From: Aeromonas popoffii
GTDB lineage: Bacteria > Pseudomonadota > Gammaproteobacteria > Enterobacterales > Aeromonadaceae
Assembly (NCBI RefSeq): GCF_000820025.1
Contig: NZ_CDBI01000019.1
Coordinates: forward strand, 1-35,242
Reading direction: 5' to 3'
DNA length: 35,242 bases
Of the stretch, positions 26,702 through 33,881 are shown one piece after another (within the stretch, counting starts at the first letter, position 1; every line of letters begins with the position of its first letter). The notes under the pieces were generated by a model, which made no database searches, was not told the origin of the DNA, and worked only from the letters and a program-made list of their open reading frames with translations. A program made the translations under genes and the position numbers.

Positions 26702-26866
26702 TTACTCTTCTTTCAACCGCAGCGGCTGACACAGATAGCTTTTGTCATTGGCGCTGCGAGCACACTTGCCACAGACAAACTTGGGTTTGCGCACGATTTT
26801 GCGCAGGGTTTTGAGATCGCTCGGGATCTCGCTGCGACGCCATTCACACAGGGTCTTGTTGCCCAT
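26702..26866 (-). CDS. Small Cys-containing conserved protein (54 aa)
   Basis: A 54-aa basic protein starts at the ATG 26866-26864 (GAGGT 7 bases upstream): MGNKTLCEWRRSEIPSDLKT, then LRKIVRKPKFVCGKCARSAN, then DKSYLCQPLRLKEE. It contains CGKC plus two more Cys (positions 7, 32, 35, 46), which suggests a small zinc-binding or redox site. I recall similar short proteins in Vibrio and Shewanella (pattern KFVC.KC.R.A..K.WLC.P), but no function is known to me. There is no signal peptide, so it is likely cytoplasmic. It reads leftward, convergent with the lipoprotein gene. It follows the FliL-like gene on the same strand but is separated from it by a long palindrome. Confidence 0.7.
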   Translation of the reverse strand: MGNKTLCEWRRSEIPSDLKTLRKIVRKPKFVCGKCARSANDKSYLCQPLRLKEE

Positions 26867-26923
26867 ACCGACTACCTCGACAACTCAGTGGGGCCTAGTG
26901 TAATCAATTTTCATTTCGAACAC

Positions 26924-26957
26924 AGCAATACGGCCACCCCGGGGTGGCCGTATTGCT
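26924..26957. terminator. 34-base perfect palindrome between the FliL-like and 54-aa genes
   Basis: The two 17-base halves (26924-26940, 26941-26957) are perfect reverse complements with no spacer, so the transcript would form a GC-rich hairpin with AGCAATACGG at its base. It starts 12 bases past the FliL-like stop. Neither strand has a proper U-tract. It is probably a transcript 3'-end structure for the leftward FliL-like gene. Confidence 0.55.
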
Positions 26958-26969
26958 TGACTATGTCGA

Positions 26970-27401
26970 TTACTGATAGAGGAACTTGGTGAAGATGAGC
27001 TCGCGTACCGCCTTCTTGCCGGTCTCTTTCACCAGCAGCTCGTTGACCTGGGTCAGGCACTCCTTGCGCAGCTCCTCGCGGTTCACCAGGGACTTGATCT
27101 GATCGGCGGTCTTGCTGCCCATCAGGCGTATGATGGCGTCGCGGATCAGGGGGTCGTGCTGCTCCAGCAGCTTGAGATCGGCCTCGTTCTCAGCCATCAG
27201 CTCCACAGTGACCCGGATATAGCCGAGGGTTTTGCCATTGCTCAGATAGTTGGTGATGATGTCGGGATCGAGGGCATGGTAGGAAAAACCGGGCTTGGCG
27301 GCGTCGGCCCCTTCGGCGGGGGGGGCCTTCTCTGACGAGGCCTGCGCCTGCAGGGCGCCACAGCTCAGTAATAACACCAGCAGAATTTTGAAGATCTTCA
27401 T
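26970..27401 (-). CDS. FliL-like periplasmic protein
   Basis: The 143-aa protein begins with a signal peptide or anchor (MKIFKILLVLLLSCGALQAQA, shown here to residue ~21) and then a short Ala/Pro-rich linker. A FliL-type domain follows: HALDPDIITNYLSNGKTLGY, IRVTVELMAENEADLKLLEQ, DPLIRDAIIRLMGSK, and the end VRELIFTKFLYQ. Flagellar FliL sits at the basal body next to the stator. This copy is outside any flagellar cluster, next to ubiC, an arrangement also known in Vibrio. Here the N terminus looks more like a cleavable signal than the usual single-pass anchor. The ribosome-binding site before the ATG at 27401 is weak. Confidence 0.82.
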   Translation of the reverse strand: MKIFKILLVLLLSCGALQAQASSEKAPPAEGADAAKPGFSYHALDPDIITNYLSNGKTLGYIRVTVELMAENEADLKLLEQHDPLIRDAIIRLMGSKTADQIKSLVNREELRKECLTQVNELLVKETGKKAVRELIFTKFLYQ

Positions 27402-27546
27402 ATCGATGGCTCATCAGCGGCAGATACCCCATTTTTGATGTTGCCATCGGGGCCGTCAAGCACGGATGTTCTTACAATTCTCGATTGATTTACGGATAAT
27501 AAACCGGATTTTAACCTGATAACGGAAATCTCCGGATGGTGAAGCT

Positions 27547-28083
27547 GTGAAGTCCGAGTTGACTGTTCCCCTCGTCCAGCTCGTCCCGTGGCGGGCTCCC
27601 GCAGAGTGCGAGCCGCCAGAGGCACTGCGGCCCTGGTTGCTGGAGGCCGACTCCATGACCCGGCGCCTGCGTCGCCACAATCGCCACTTCTCGGTGCAAC
27701 TGCTCGGTAACCGCAGCGTTTCGCTTGGCGCCGATGAGCAGCTGCTGGTGGCCGCCGAGCACCCCCAGGGCCTGTGTCGCGAGGTGATACTGCACGGCGA
27801 TGGGGGGCCGGCTGTGCTGGGCTGGACCCTGTTTGCCGAAGCGGCTCTGCAAGAGAGCGGGCTACGCGAGCTGGGTGAACAGCCCCTGGGCGAGCGTATC
27901 TTCGGTGACGAGCCCGCTCGGCGTGATCACCTGCAACTGGCCTGTTTCGAGATTGCGAGCAATCCCTGGTGCCCGGCCGCCACCGTCTGGGGACGTCGTT
28001 CCCGTCTGTTTCTGGGGCAATGGCCATTGCTGGTCCATGAACTTTTCTTGCCCTCGCTGTCATCGAATAAGGAGCTGGAGTGA
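27547..28083 (+). CDS. ubiC: Chorismate pyruvate-lyase
   Basis: It converts chorismate to 4-hydroxybenzoate and pyruvate, the committed step of ubiquinone synthesis, in the cytoplasm. The 178-aa protein fits UbiC (165 aa in E. coli): [20 protein letters not shown], then [59 protein letters not shown]. The Arg in the REV segment and the Glu in VHELF correspond to the active-site pair. The start is GTG at 27547, with no better ATG in frame and only a weak ribosome-binding site. It overlaps ubiA by 4 bases (GTGA), so the two are translationally coupled. Confidence 0.93.
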   Translation: MKSELTVPLVQLVPWRAPAECEPPEALRPWLLEADSMTRRLRRHNRHFSVQLLGNRSVSLGADEQLLVAAEHPQGLCREVILHGDGGPAVLGWTLFAEAALQESGLRELGEQPLGERIFGDEPARRDHLQLACFEIASNPWCPAATVWGRRSRLFLGQWPLLVHELFLPSLSSNKELE

Positions 28084-28949
28084 ATTTGTTAACCAAGGAG
28101 CGGGGACTGGCCTATATACAGTTGGCCCGCATCGACAAGCCCATCGGCACTCTGCTGCTGCTGTGGCCGACCCTGTGGGCGCTCTGGCTGGCGGCCGATG
28201 GCCTGCCGGATCTCTGGACCCTGCTGGTGTTCGTGGTGGGGGTATTTCTGATGCGCTCTGCCGGTTGTGTCATCAACGACTACGCAGATCGCAACTTCGA
28301 TGGCCATGTGAAGCGCACCGCCGGTCGGCCCTTGCCCACGGGCAAGGTCAAGCCGCGGGAGGTGCTGGCGCTGTTTGCCGTGCTGGCGCTTATCTCGTTC
28401 GCGCTGGTGCTGACCATGAACCCGCTCACCATAGGCCTGTCGTTCGCGGCCCTGCTGCTGGCGGTCTGCTACCCCTTCATGAAGCGCTACATTCCGATCC
28501 CGCAGCTGGTGCTCGGCATGGCCTTCTCCTGGTCCATTCCCATGGCCTATGCGGCCCAGGCCAACGCCTTGCCACTGGTGGTCTGGTTGGTATTTCTCGC
28601 CAACCTGCTGTGGACCATCGCCTACGACACCCAGTACGCCATGGTGGACAGGGATGATGACCTCAAGCTCGGCTTGAAATCGAGCGCGATTCTGTTTGGC
28701 CGCCACGACAAGCGGATTATCGGCGTGCTGCAGCTGGCCACCCTGTTGATCCTGCTGGCAGTGGGCCAGTTGACCGGGCTTGGGGCTTGGTATTACTGGG
28801 GGCTGTTGGGGGCTGCGGCCCTGTTTGTCTACCAGCAGCGGCTGATCCGGGAGCGGCAGCGGGAGGCCTGCTTCCAGGCCTTCCTCAACAATAACTATGT
28901 GGGGGCGCTGGTATTCATCGGTCTGGTGCTCAACTACCTGTTGCCGTGA
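28080..28949 (+). CDS. ubiA: 4-hydroxybenzoate octaprenyltransferase
   Basis: This inner-membrane prenyltransferase attaches the polyprenyl tail to 4-hydroxybenzoate, the step after UbiC. The 289-aa protein has about eight to nine membrane helices. Both Mg2+-binding Asp motifs are present: [20 protein letters not shown] near residue 65 and [20 protein letters not shown] near 182. The opening ([20 protein letters not shown]) and the end ([20 protein letters not shown]) align with E. coli UbiA. The start is a GTG overlapping the ubiC stop, with AAGGAG 5 bases upstream. It ends at a terminator shared with plsB. Confidence 0.97.
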   Translation: MNLLTKERGLAYIQLARIDKPIGTLLLLWPTLWALWLAADGLPDLWTLLVFVVGVFLMRSAGCVINDYADRNFDGHVKRTAGRPLPTGKVKPREVLALFAVLALISFALVLTMNPLTIGLSFAALLLAVCYPFMKRYIPIPQLVLGMAFSWSIPMAYAAQANALPLVVWLVFLANLLWTIAYDTQYAMVDRDDDLKLGLKSSAILFGRHDKRIIGVLQLATLLILLAVGQLTGLGAWYYWGLLGAAALFVYQQRLIRERQREACFQAFLNNNYVGALVFIGLVLNYLLP

Positions 28950-28964
28950 CGCATGTCAGGATAA

Positions 28965-28998
28965 AAAGAAGGCCGCATCATGCGGCCTTCTTTGTTTC
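28965..28998. terminator. Bidirectional terminator between ubiA and plsB
   Basis: AAAGAAGGCCGCA (28965-28977) pairs perfectly with TGCGGCCTTCTTT (28981-28993) around a TCA loop, with A residues on the left and GTTT on the right. ubiA and plsB converge on it. Confidence 0.88.
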
Positions 28999-29007
28999 CG
29001 GTCTCTG

Positions 29008-31431
29008 TCAGAGCCGGTTGCCCGCCTGTATGGTACGGCGGATCTTGGTGCTCAGCAGCGGCACTATGTTGTCGGCCAGTGCCTGGAAGCGGCCCAGATC
29101 CGGTTTGCTCTCGGGAGAGAGGTAGCCTTCGCTGCGCAGCGTGTGGATCAGGGTGCTGAACAGCTTCTGGTCGAAGAACTCGGGTGCATTGATGCCGTGC
29201 AGGGTGCCTAGGCGCTCCGCCACCATCAGGCCATCTGCTTCCAGCTGTTCCGCCTCGATATAAGGCTGGGCCAGCACCCGGGTCAGTACGATGGCGTAGC
29301 GTTGCAGCGTCTCCTGAATGCTTTCGGCCAGCAGCAGCAGGCGCATCTGGTTGCCCGGATTGACCCAGTAGCCGCCATCGCGCGCTTCGACCAGCTGCTG
29401 GCGTAGCAGCTCGGCCAGCAGGGCATCGACCAGCGCCGGCAGCTCATCCTCTTCGTAGCGCAGGAACAGCTCCGTCTTGAGCAGCGGGTAGATGTCGACG
29501 CAACGAGCGACGATCTCAGCGCGGGAGATCCCCTCGCAACGCTCGATCAGTGTCGCTACCAGAGAGGGCAGGGCGAACAGATGGAGAATGTTGTTGCGAT
29601 AGTAGGTCAGCAGGATCGCCTGATAGCGGTCCAGGCTGATGATCTGGCCCAGCTTGTCCTCGCTCACCTCGAACTTGTTGAGCTCCATTGCCTGATCCAG
29701 CAGTGTCTTGGCATCCTCATCCGGGATTGTGCTCTGCGGGCTGTAGGGCACCTGCTTGAGCATATCCAGGTAGGTGTTGAGCTGGGCCTGCAGTTCGTCC
29801 CGGGTCAGGGCGTGGCGCTCGGCGGCCAGCAGCGCCAGTGCGCTCAGGGTCAGGCCGTTGACGGCGGCGGCCCCGTTGATGCGGGTCATCAGCAGCTCGG
29901 CCAGCCGGGTGACGGTGGGGGCCATCCACTCGGGGCGCTCTTCCTGACCGATATCGGCCTTCCACGCCGGTACATGTTCATTGAGGTAGCTGTTGAGGGT
30001 CAGCGGCTCGCCGAAGTTGACGAAGCCCCGGCCATAATTGCGCAGCTTGCGCAGGATGCCGAGTACCTGCAGGAAACTCTCTTTCTCCTTGCGGCTGCCC
30101 TTGAGCTCGTTGTGGTAGGTGTTCACCTCCATCACGTGCTCGTAGCCCAGATAGACGGGCACCAGGGTCACGGGTCTGTCCAGCCCGCGCATCATGGCCT
30201 GCAGTGTCATTGCCAGCATGCCTGTTTTGGGTGGCAGCAGACGACCGGTGCGGGAGCGCCCACCTTCGGTAAAGAATTCCACCGAATAGCCCTTGGCAAA
30301 CAGCAGGTTCAGGTATTCGCGAAATACGGTGCTGTAGAGCGGATTGCCCTTGAAGGTGCGGCGGATGAAGAAGGCGCCACCATGGCGAAAGATCGGGCCT
30401 GCTGGCCAGAAGTTGAGGTTGATGCCCGCCGCTATGTGGGGCGGCACCATGCCCTGGTGGTAGATGACGTAGGAGAGCAGCAGGTAGTCCATGTGGCTGC
30501 GATGGCAGGGCACATAGACGATCTCGTGCCCTTCCTGCGCCAGCTGGCGTACCTTCTCGGCGCCGTTGACCGAGAGGCCGCGATAGAGTTTGTTCCACAG
30601 CCAGCCGAGGAAGCTTTCACTGAGGCGGATCAGCCGGTAGGAGAAATCGGAGGCGATCTCGTCCATGTAACCGTGAGCGCGCTTTTGCGCTTTCTCCAGG
30701 CTGATCCCCTCGCGCAGTGCCTCCTCTTCAATCGCCTGCTGGATCACGCTGGAGTCCAGCAACTGCTTGAACAACAGATTGCGGTTCGGCAGCTTGGGGC
30801 CGGTGGCTGCCAGTTGCTGGCGGCTGAAGTGGGTGCGGGCCACCCGCGCCAGCTTGTGGGCGATAGCCTCGTCGGTGCCGTACTTGTCCGCCATTTGACG
30901 CAGGGAGAGCGGAGGAGAGAAGCGCACCAGGTTCTCGCGGCCCTTGAGGATCACGATCAGCGCCTTCTTGAGGCGGTTCGGTGCCAGGCTGCTGATGATG
31001 TTCCAGCCGGAGGCATCTTCCCCTTCCCGGCCGGGGGCGCGGCCCCAGAACAGGGTGACGGGCACCACCTGAATATCCAGCGTCGTATCCTGCTTGTGCA
31101 GATCCAGCAGCTGGTGGAACTCCTGCAAGAAAGGCAGTGGCTTGTTGCGTTTGCCGAACAGGGGCGGCGGGCGATCCAGACAGACGTAGCGCGGTAACAA
31201 CTGGCCGTTCAGCTCCAGCGGCGTAAAGGGGCCGGGCAGGCCGAGATCCTCGCAGCACTGTTGCAGAGTCATCAGGTCGGTGCTCGAGCTGGTTTTCAGG
31301 GCATAGACGATGGGTCTGGCCGGATCCAGCTTGAGCTCGGTGATGGGATTTTCCGGCAGGCTCTTGTGATTGACCAAGCCACTGACCGGCCATTGCAAGA
31401 TGGCTCTGGAAATCTTCTGTCCAAGGGACAT
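29008..31431 (-). CDS. plsB: Glycerol-3-phosphate 1-O-acyltransferase
   Basis: It acylates sn-glycerol 3-phosphate at position 1, the first step of membrane phospholipid synthesis, at the inner membrane. The 807-aa protein has the same length as E. coli PlsB. The acyltransferase HX4D motif appears in YVPCHRSHMDYLLLSYVIYH near residue 300. The other blocks follow: GGAFFIRRTFKGNPLYSTVF, the substrate-binding FFTEGGRSRTGRLLPPKTGM and TLVPVYLGYEHVMEV. I chose the ATG at 31431 (MSLGQKISRAILQWPVS), which matches the homologous N terminus. An in-frame ATG at 31467 is possible but unsupported. It is divergent from lexA across 204 bases, the conserved plsB/lexA arrangement. Confidence 0.97.
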   Translation of the reverse strand: MSLGQKISRAILQWPVSGLVNHKSLPENPITELKLDPARPIVYALKTSSSTDLMTLQQCCEDLGLPGPFTPLELNGQLLPRYVCLDRPPPLFGKRNKPLPFLQEFHQLLDLHKQDTTLDIQVVPVTLFWGRAPGREGEDASGWNIISSLAPNRLKKALIVILKGRENLVRFSPPLSLRQMADKYGTDEAIAHKLARVARTHFSRQQLAATGPKLPNRNLLFKQLLDSSVIQQAIEEEALREGISLEKAQKRAHGYMDEIASDFSYRLIRLSESFLGWLWNKLYRGLSVNGAEKVRQLAQEGHEIVYVPCHRSHMDYLLLSYVIYHQGMVPPHIAAGINLNFWPAGPIFRHGGAFFIRRTFKGNPLYSTVFREYLNLLFAKGYSVEFFTEGGRSRTGRLLPPKTGMLAMTLQAMMRGLDRPVTLVPVYLGYEHVMEVNTYHNELKGSRKEKESFLQVLGILRKLRNYGRGFVNFGEPLTLNSYLNEHVPAWKADIGQEERPEWMAPTVTRLAELLMTRINGAAAVNGLTLSALALLAAERHALTRDELQAQLNTYLDMLKQVPYSPQSTIPDEDAKTLLDQAMELNKFEVSEDKLGQIISLDRYQAILLTYYRNNILHLFALPSLVATLIERCEGISRAEIVARCVDIYPLLKTELFLRYEEDELPALVDALLAELLRQQLVEARDGGYWVNPGNQMRLLLLAESIQETLQRYAIVLTRVLAQPYIEAEQLEADGLMVAERLGTLHGINAPEFFDQKLFSTLIHTLRSEGYLSPESKPDLGRFQALADNIVPLLSTKIRRTIQAGNRL

Positions 31432-31571
31432 GTGCGTCTGCTCTCTGAAAAAATGCGGCATGAGCATAGCAAATCACCGGCGCCTTGTCGCCGAGAGGTA
31501 CGATGAGTCGGTTGCGCAGGATCAAAACACCGCTAAATGAGTGCCAGGCCATGACAAATGTCAGCTGCGCC

Positions 31572-31626
31572 TTGCCTTGGCCACAGCACTGTATATACTG
31601 CCAGTGTGCTGTATAAAAAGACAGGT
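31572..31626 (+). promoter_or_regulatory. lexA promoter with two SOS (LexA) boxes
   Basis: Box 1 is CACTGTATATACTGCCAGTG (31587-31606) and contains CTG-N10-CAG at 31589-31604. Box 2 is GTGCTGTATAAAAAGACAGG (about 31606-31625), with CTG-N10-CAG at 31609-31624. Centres are 20 bases apart, as in the doubled boxes of E. coli lexA. TTGCCT (31572-31577) and TATACT (31594-31599), 16 bases apart, form the likely promoter, whose -10 lies inside box 1. LexA bound there would repress its own gene. Confidence 0.9.
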
Positions 31627-31635
31627 GCCAATGTT

Positions 31636-32259
31636 ATGAAACCCCTTACCCCCCGCCAGGCCGAAGTGCTGGAGCTGATCAAGGTGAACATGAGCGAGAC
31701 CGGTATGCCGCCGACTCGCGCCGAGATTGCCCAAAAGCTTGGTTTCAAGTCGGCCAATGCGGCCGAGGAACATCTGAAGGCCCTGGCCAAGAAAGGGGTC
31801 ATCGAGATCATGCCGGGCACGTCCCGCGGTATCCGCTTGCTGCTCGAAGAGGAAGAGGTGCTGGCAGAGAGCGGCCTGCCGCTGATCGGCAAGGTCGCGG
31901 CCGGTGAACCTATCCTGGCGCAGGAGCATATCGAGAGCCACTACCAGGTGGATCCTGCCCTGTTCCACCCCCGGGCGGATTTTCTGCTGCGGGTGCAGGG
32001 CATGAGCATGAAGAACATCGGCATTCTGGATGGCGACCTGCTGGCGGTACACAAGACCCAGGAGGTGCGCAACGGCCAGGTGGTGGTCGCGCGTCTCGAT
32101 GAGGATGTCACCGTCAAGCGTTTCCAGCGCAAAGGCAGCCAGGTGTGGCTGCTGCCGGAAAACGAGGAGCTGGAGCCCATCGCAGTGGATCTCTCCAGCC
32201 AGCAGCTCACCATAGAGGGGCTGGCCGTCGGCGTGATCCGCAACGCCGACTGGATGTAA
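31636..32259 (+). CDS. lexA: SOS repressor LexA
   Basis: This repressor of the SOS DNA-damage regulon cleaves itself when RecA filaments form. The 207-aa protein has an N-terminal winged helix-turn-helix ([37 protein letters not shown]) and a C-terminal S24 peptidase domain. The cleavage bond is Ala89-Gly90 in [10 protein letters not shown]. The catalytic dyad is Ser124 in [11 protein letters not shown] and Lys161 in [11 protein letters not shown] chose the ATG at 31636, as in E. coli. An ATG at 31558 is open but lies upstream of the promoter and both SOS boxes, so it cannot be the start. It is autoregulated, divergent from plsB. Confidence 0.98.
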   Translation: MKPLTPRQAEVLELIKVNMSETGMPPTRAEIAQKLGFKSANAAEEHLKALAKKGVIEIMPGTSRGIRLLLEEEEVLAESGLPLIGKVAAGEPILAQEHIESHYQVDPALFHPRADFLLRVQGMSMKNIGILDGDLLAVHKTQEVRNGQVVVARLDEDVTVKRFQRKGSQVWLLPENEELEPIAVDLSSQQLTIEGLAVGVIRNADWM

Positions 32260-32270
32260 TCACCCTTGCC

Positions 32271-32302
32271 ATGACACGGCCTCCCGCGGGAGGCCGTGTC
32301 AT
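32271..32302. terminator. 32-base perfect palindrome after lexA
   Basis: Positions 32271-32286 and 32287-32302 are exact reverse complements (core CTCCCGCGGGAG, ends ATGACACGG), 11 bases past the lexA stop. The U-tract is poor (ATTCCTGTGT). It is probably the lexA transcript terminator or a 3'-end hairpin. Confidence 0.6.
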
Positions 32303-32722
32303 TCCTGTGTCTCTTCCCCCATGATTTCAATCAGATCCTGATGCCCGCCATTTTTGTCTGCGGTGAACGGCCGCAGGTGACTCATTTCAGATATATCATT
32401 TGGTTAGGCAGTGAATGTCTTGCACTGCCCCCGGATGCTCGGCAGGACGCTCTTTACCCACTTCGCCGGTGGGGCAAGGAACCCAAGGGCTGCCGGGATG
32501 TATGACAACAGCCTCATGTGCGCTGGACAGCAATGGCAACCACTGAGAGAGGCGATATCGCGGGATAAGAAGGGAGAGTGGCCAGCATGGCGCTGACGGC
32601 AACGACCGTCCGGCGAATGAGGGCACACTCACGCAGTCGACATGCGGCAGTCACAAGATCTGGCCACCTCGCGGTAGCAGACGATGCCGGTCGGCGTGAC
32701 CTCATGGTCAAGGAGGACAGGT
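32303..32722. other. 420-base region between lexA and the 95-aa ORF
   Basis: No gene is supported here. Several short overlapping frames exist on both strands, but none has a convincing ribosome-binding site plus family similarity. The segment near 32385-32402 (TTTCAGATATATCATTTGG) is AT-rich against its surroundings and could hold a promoter for the downstream ORF, which would leave a long 5' leader. The rest shows no clear repeat, RNA motif or SOS box to my reading. Confidence 0.4.
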
Positions 32723-33010
32723 ATGGCTTCAAGCTCGCCATGGGATCCGGGTCTGGCATCGCCCGTTTCTTCCATCACACGGTTCATCAAGGGTAACCGG
32801 ATGACCCGTTTCTATGCGCTCTGGGTGCATCACAAGGGCGCCTGCTGGACCATCTGGCTGGGCTGTCCCAAGGACAAGATTGTCCGCCTGGTCCGTCTGT
32901 TTCACAGTCATCACGACAGGGGACAGACGGAGGCTCCCTGGACGGCCCCCGTCATACCGCTGCGCACCCTGACCCACCGCTCCCATGAGCGGCGCAGGCT
33001 GCAACCCTGA
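32723..33010 (+). CDS. Hypothetical basic protein (95 aa)
   Basis: I do not recognise this protein. The ATG at 32723 has AAGGAGG 6 bases upstream, and a clear terminator follows the stop by 19 bases, which together support a real gene. The product is basic and His/Arg/Trp-rich. It has a Trp-containing middle (YALWVHHKGACWTIWLGCPK), a helical stretch KIVRLVRLFHSHH and a basic C terminus (HRSHERRRLQP). There is no signal peptide. A later ATG at 32801 with AAGGG would give 69 aa and is a reasonable alternative start. Its position after lexA invites comparison with SulA-type division inhibitors, but I see no convincing similarity and no SOS box in front. Confidence 0.5.
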   Translation: MASSSPWDPGLASPVSSITRFIKGNRMTRFYALWVHHKGACWTIWLGCPKDKIVRLVRLFHSHHDRGQTEAPWTAPVIPLRTLTHRSHERRRLQP

Positions 33011-33029
33011 TATCCCCCGCATGCTGCTG

Positions 33030-33062
33030 ACAGCCCCACCCTGACGGTGGGGCTGTTATTTT
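33030..33062 (+). terminator. Terminator after the 95-aa ORF
   Basis: ACAGCCCCACC (33030-33040) pairs with GGTGGGGCTGT (33046-33056) around CTGAC, followed by TATTTT. Confidence 0.88.
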
Positions 33063-33232
33063 CTGGCCTTGCTTGCCCGACAACCTGCCCATAGCGTCAT
33101 CACCTGCCCGGCGCTGGATGCCAAACCGGCACCCGGTACATGGGATGGTCCGGTCCGGGATTGGCTGGGTTACAATGGGTCATCCATGCGGGCCCGGTCT
33201 GCGGGCATGTCGAAGTGAGAGGGTCTGTTGTT

Positions 33233-33859
33233 ATGGTTAAACCGCGTTACCCCTTGCTGTTTCTGCTGCTGGTCGGGGGCATGATGGCCGCATTCTACTG
33301 GAGCCAGCCCTCCCGGCCCGAGCAGGCCGACTACTACCCGGCGGGGCGGGATATCAATCCGTTTGCCTTCACCGACGAGGACGGTCAGCCCTTTGTCCCG
33401 GCCAGTCTGCTGGGGCAGTGGACCTTCCTGTTTGTCGGTTATACCTTTTGTCCGGATATCTGCCCGACCACGCTGGCGGATCTGCGCTCCGTCTACCCGG
33501 CGCTGAAGAAAATCGCATCCGAGAGCCAGGTGGTGTTCATCTCGGCGGATCCGCAGCGGGATGACGTGGCCCGTCTCAAGACCTATACCGCCTTTTTTCA
33601 TCCCGAGTTCAAGGCTGCGACCGGTTCCCATGACAAGCTGTTCCCGTTTGTACGCAATCTGGGCCTCATCTACTCCATCGCCGATCAGGGGGAGAGGGAT
33701 TACCTGATAGACCATTCCGCCTCCATCGTGCTGATCAACCCGGAAGGCAAGCTGAAGGCCGTATTCCGTCCCCAGATGAAGGAGGGGCAGGTGCCGCACG
33801 TGGTCATGGCGACTCTGGCCTCCGATTTCGCCAGAATCGTGCGGCTGGAAGGCGAGTGA
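33233..33859 (+). CDS. Sco1/SenC/PrrC family copper-binding protein
   Basis: This 208-aa membrane-anchored thioredoxin-fold protein belongs to the Sco family, which delivers copper to or maintains the Cu-A centre of cytochrome c oxidase, or acts as a thiol reductant. One N-terminal membrane segment (residues ~7-23) places the domain in the periplasm. The metal motif CxxxC is Cys73-Cys77 in GYTFCPDICPTTLADL, and the third ligand is His161 in YLIDHSASIVLINPEG. FISADPQRDD is also typical. I chose the ATG at 33233, before the conserved anchor. Its Shine-Dalgarno sequence (GAGAGGG) is a little far, about 11 bases. The longer frame starting at 33140 adds sequence without similarity. The MATE gene begins 22 bases after its stop. 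Confidence 0.93.
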   Translation: MVKPRYPLLFLLLVGGMMAAFYWSQPSRPEQADYYPAGRDINPFAFTDEDGQPFVPASLLGQWTFLFVGYTFCPDICPTTLADLRSVYPALKKIASESQVVFISADPQRDDVARLKTYTAFFHPEFKAATGSHDKLFPFVRNLGLIYSIADQGERDYLIDHSASIVLINPEGKLKAVFRPQMKEGQVPHVVMATLASDFARIVRLEGE

Positions 33860-33881
33860 TGCCAGACGAACGGCGGCTGCC

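Noticed and set aside
29581..31197. 538-aa open frame on the plus strand across plsB
   Set aside because: It is a shadow of the plsB codon pattern, with no ribosome-binding site or motif.
32578..32796. 72-aa plus-strand frame overlapping the start of the 95-aa ORF
   Set aside because: It begins with GTG or a later ATG, has no family, and overlaps the better-supported ORF at 32723. Possible but not supportable.
32723..33010. SulA-like cell-division inhibitor for the lexA-downstream ORF
   Set aside because: Only a weak resemblance around a Trp-containing segment was seen. Length and conserved SulA features do not match, and there is no SOS box.
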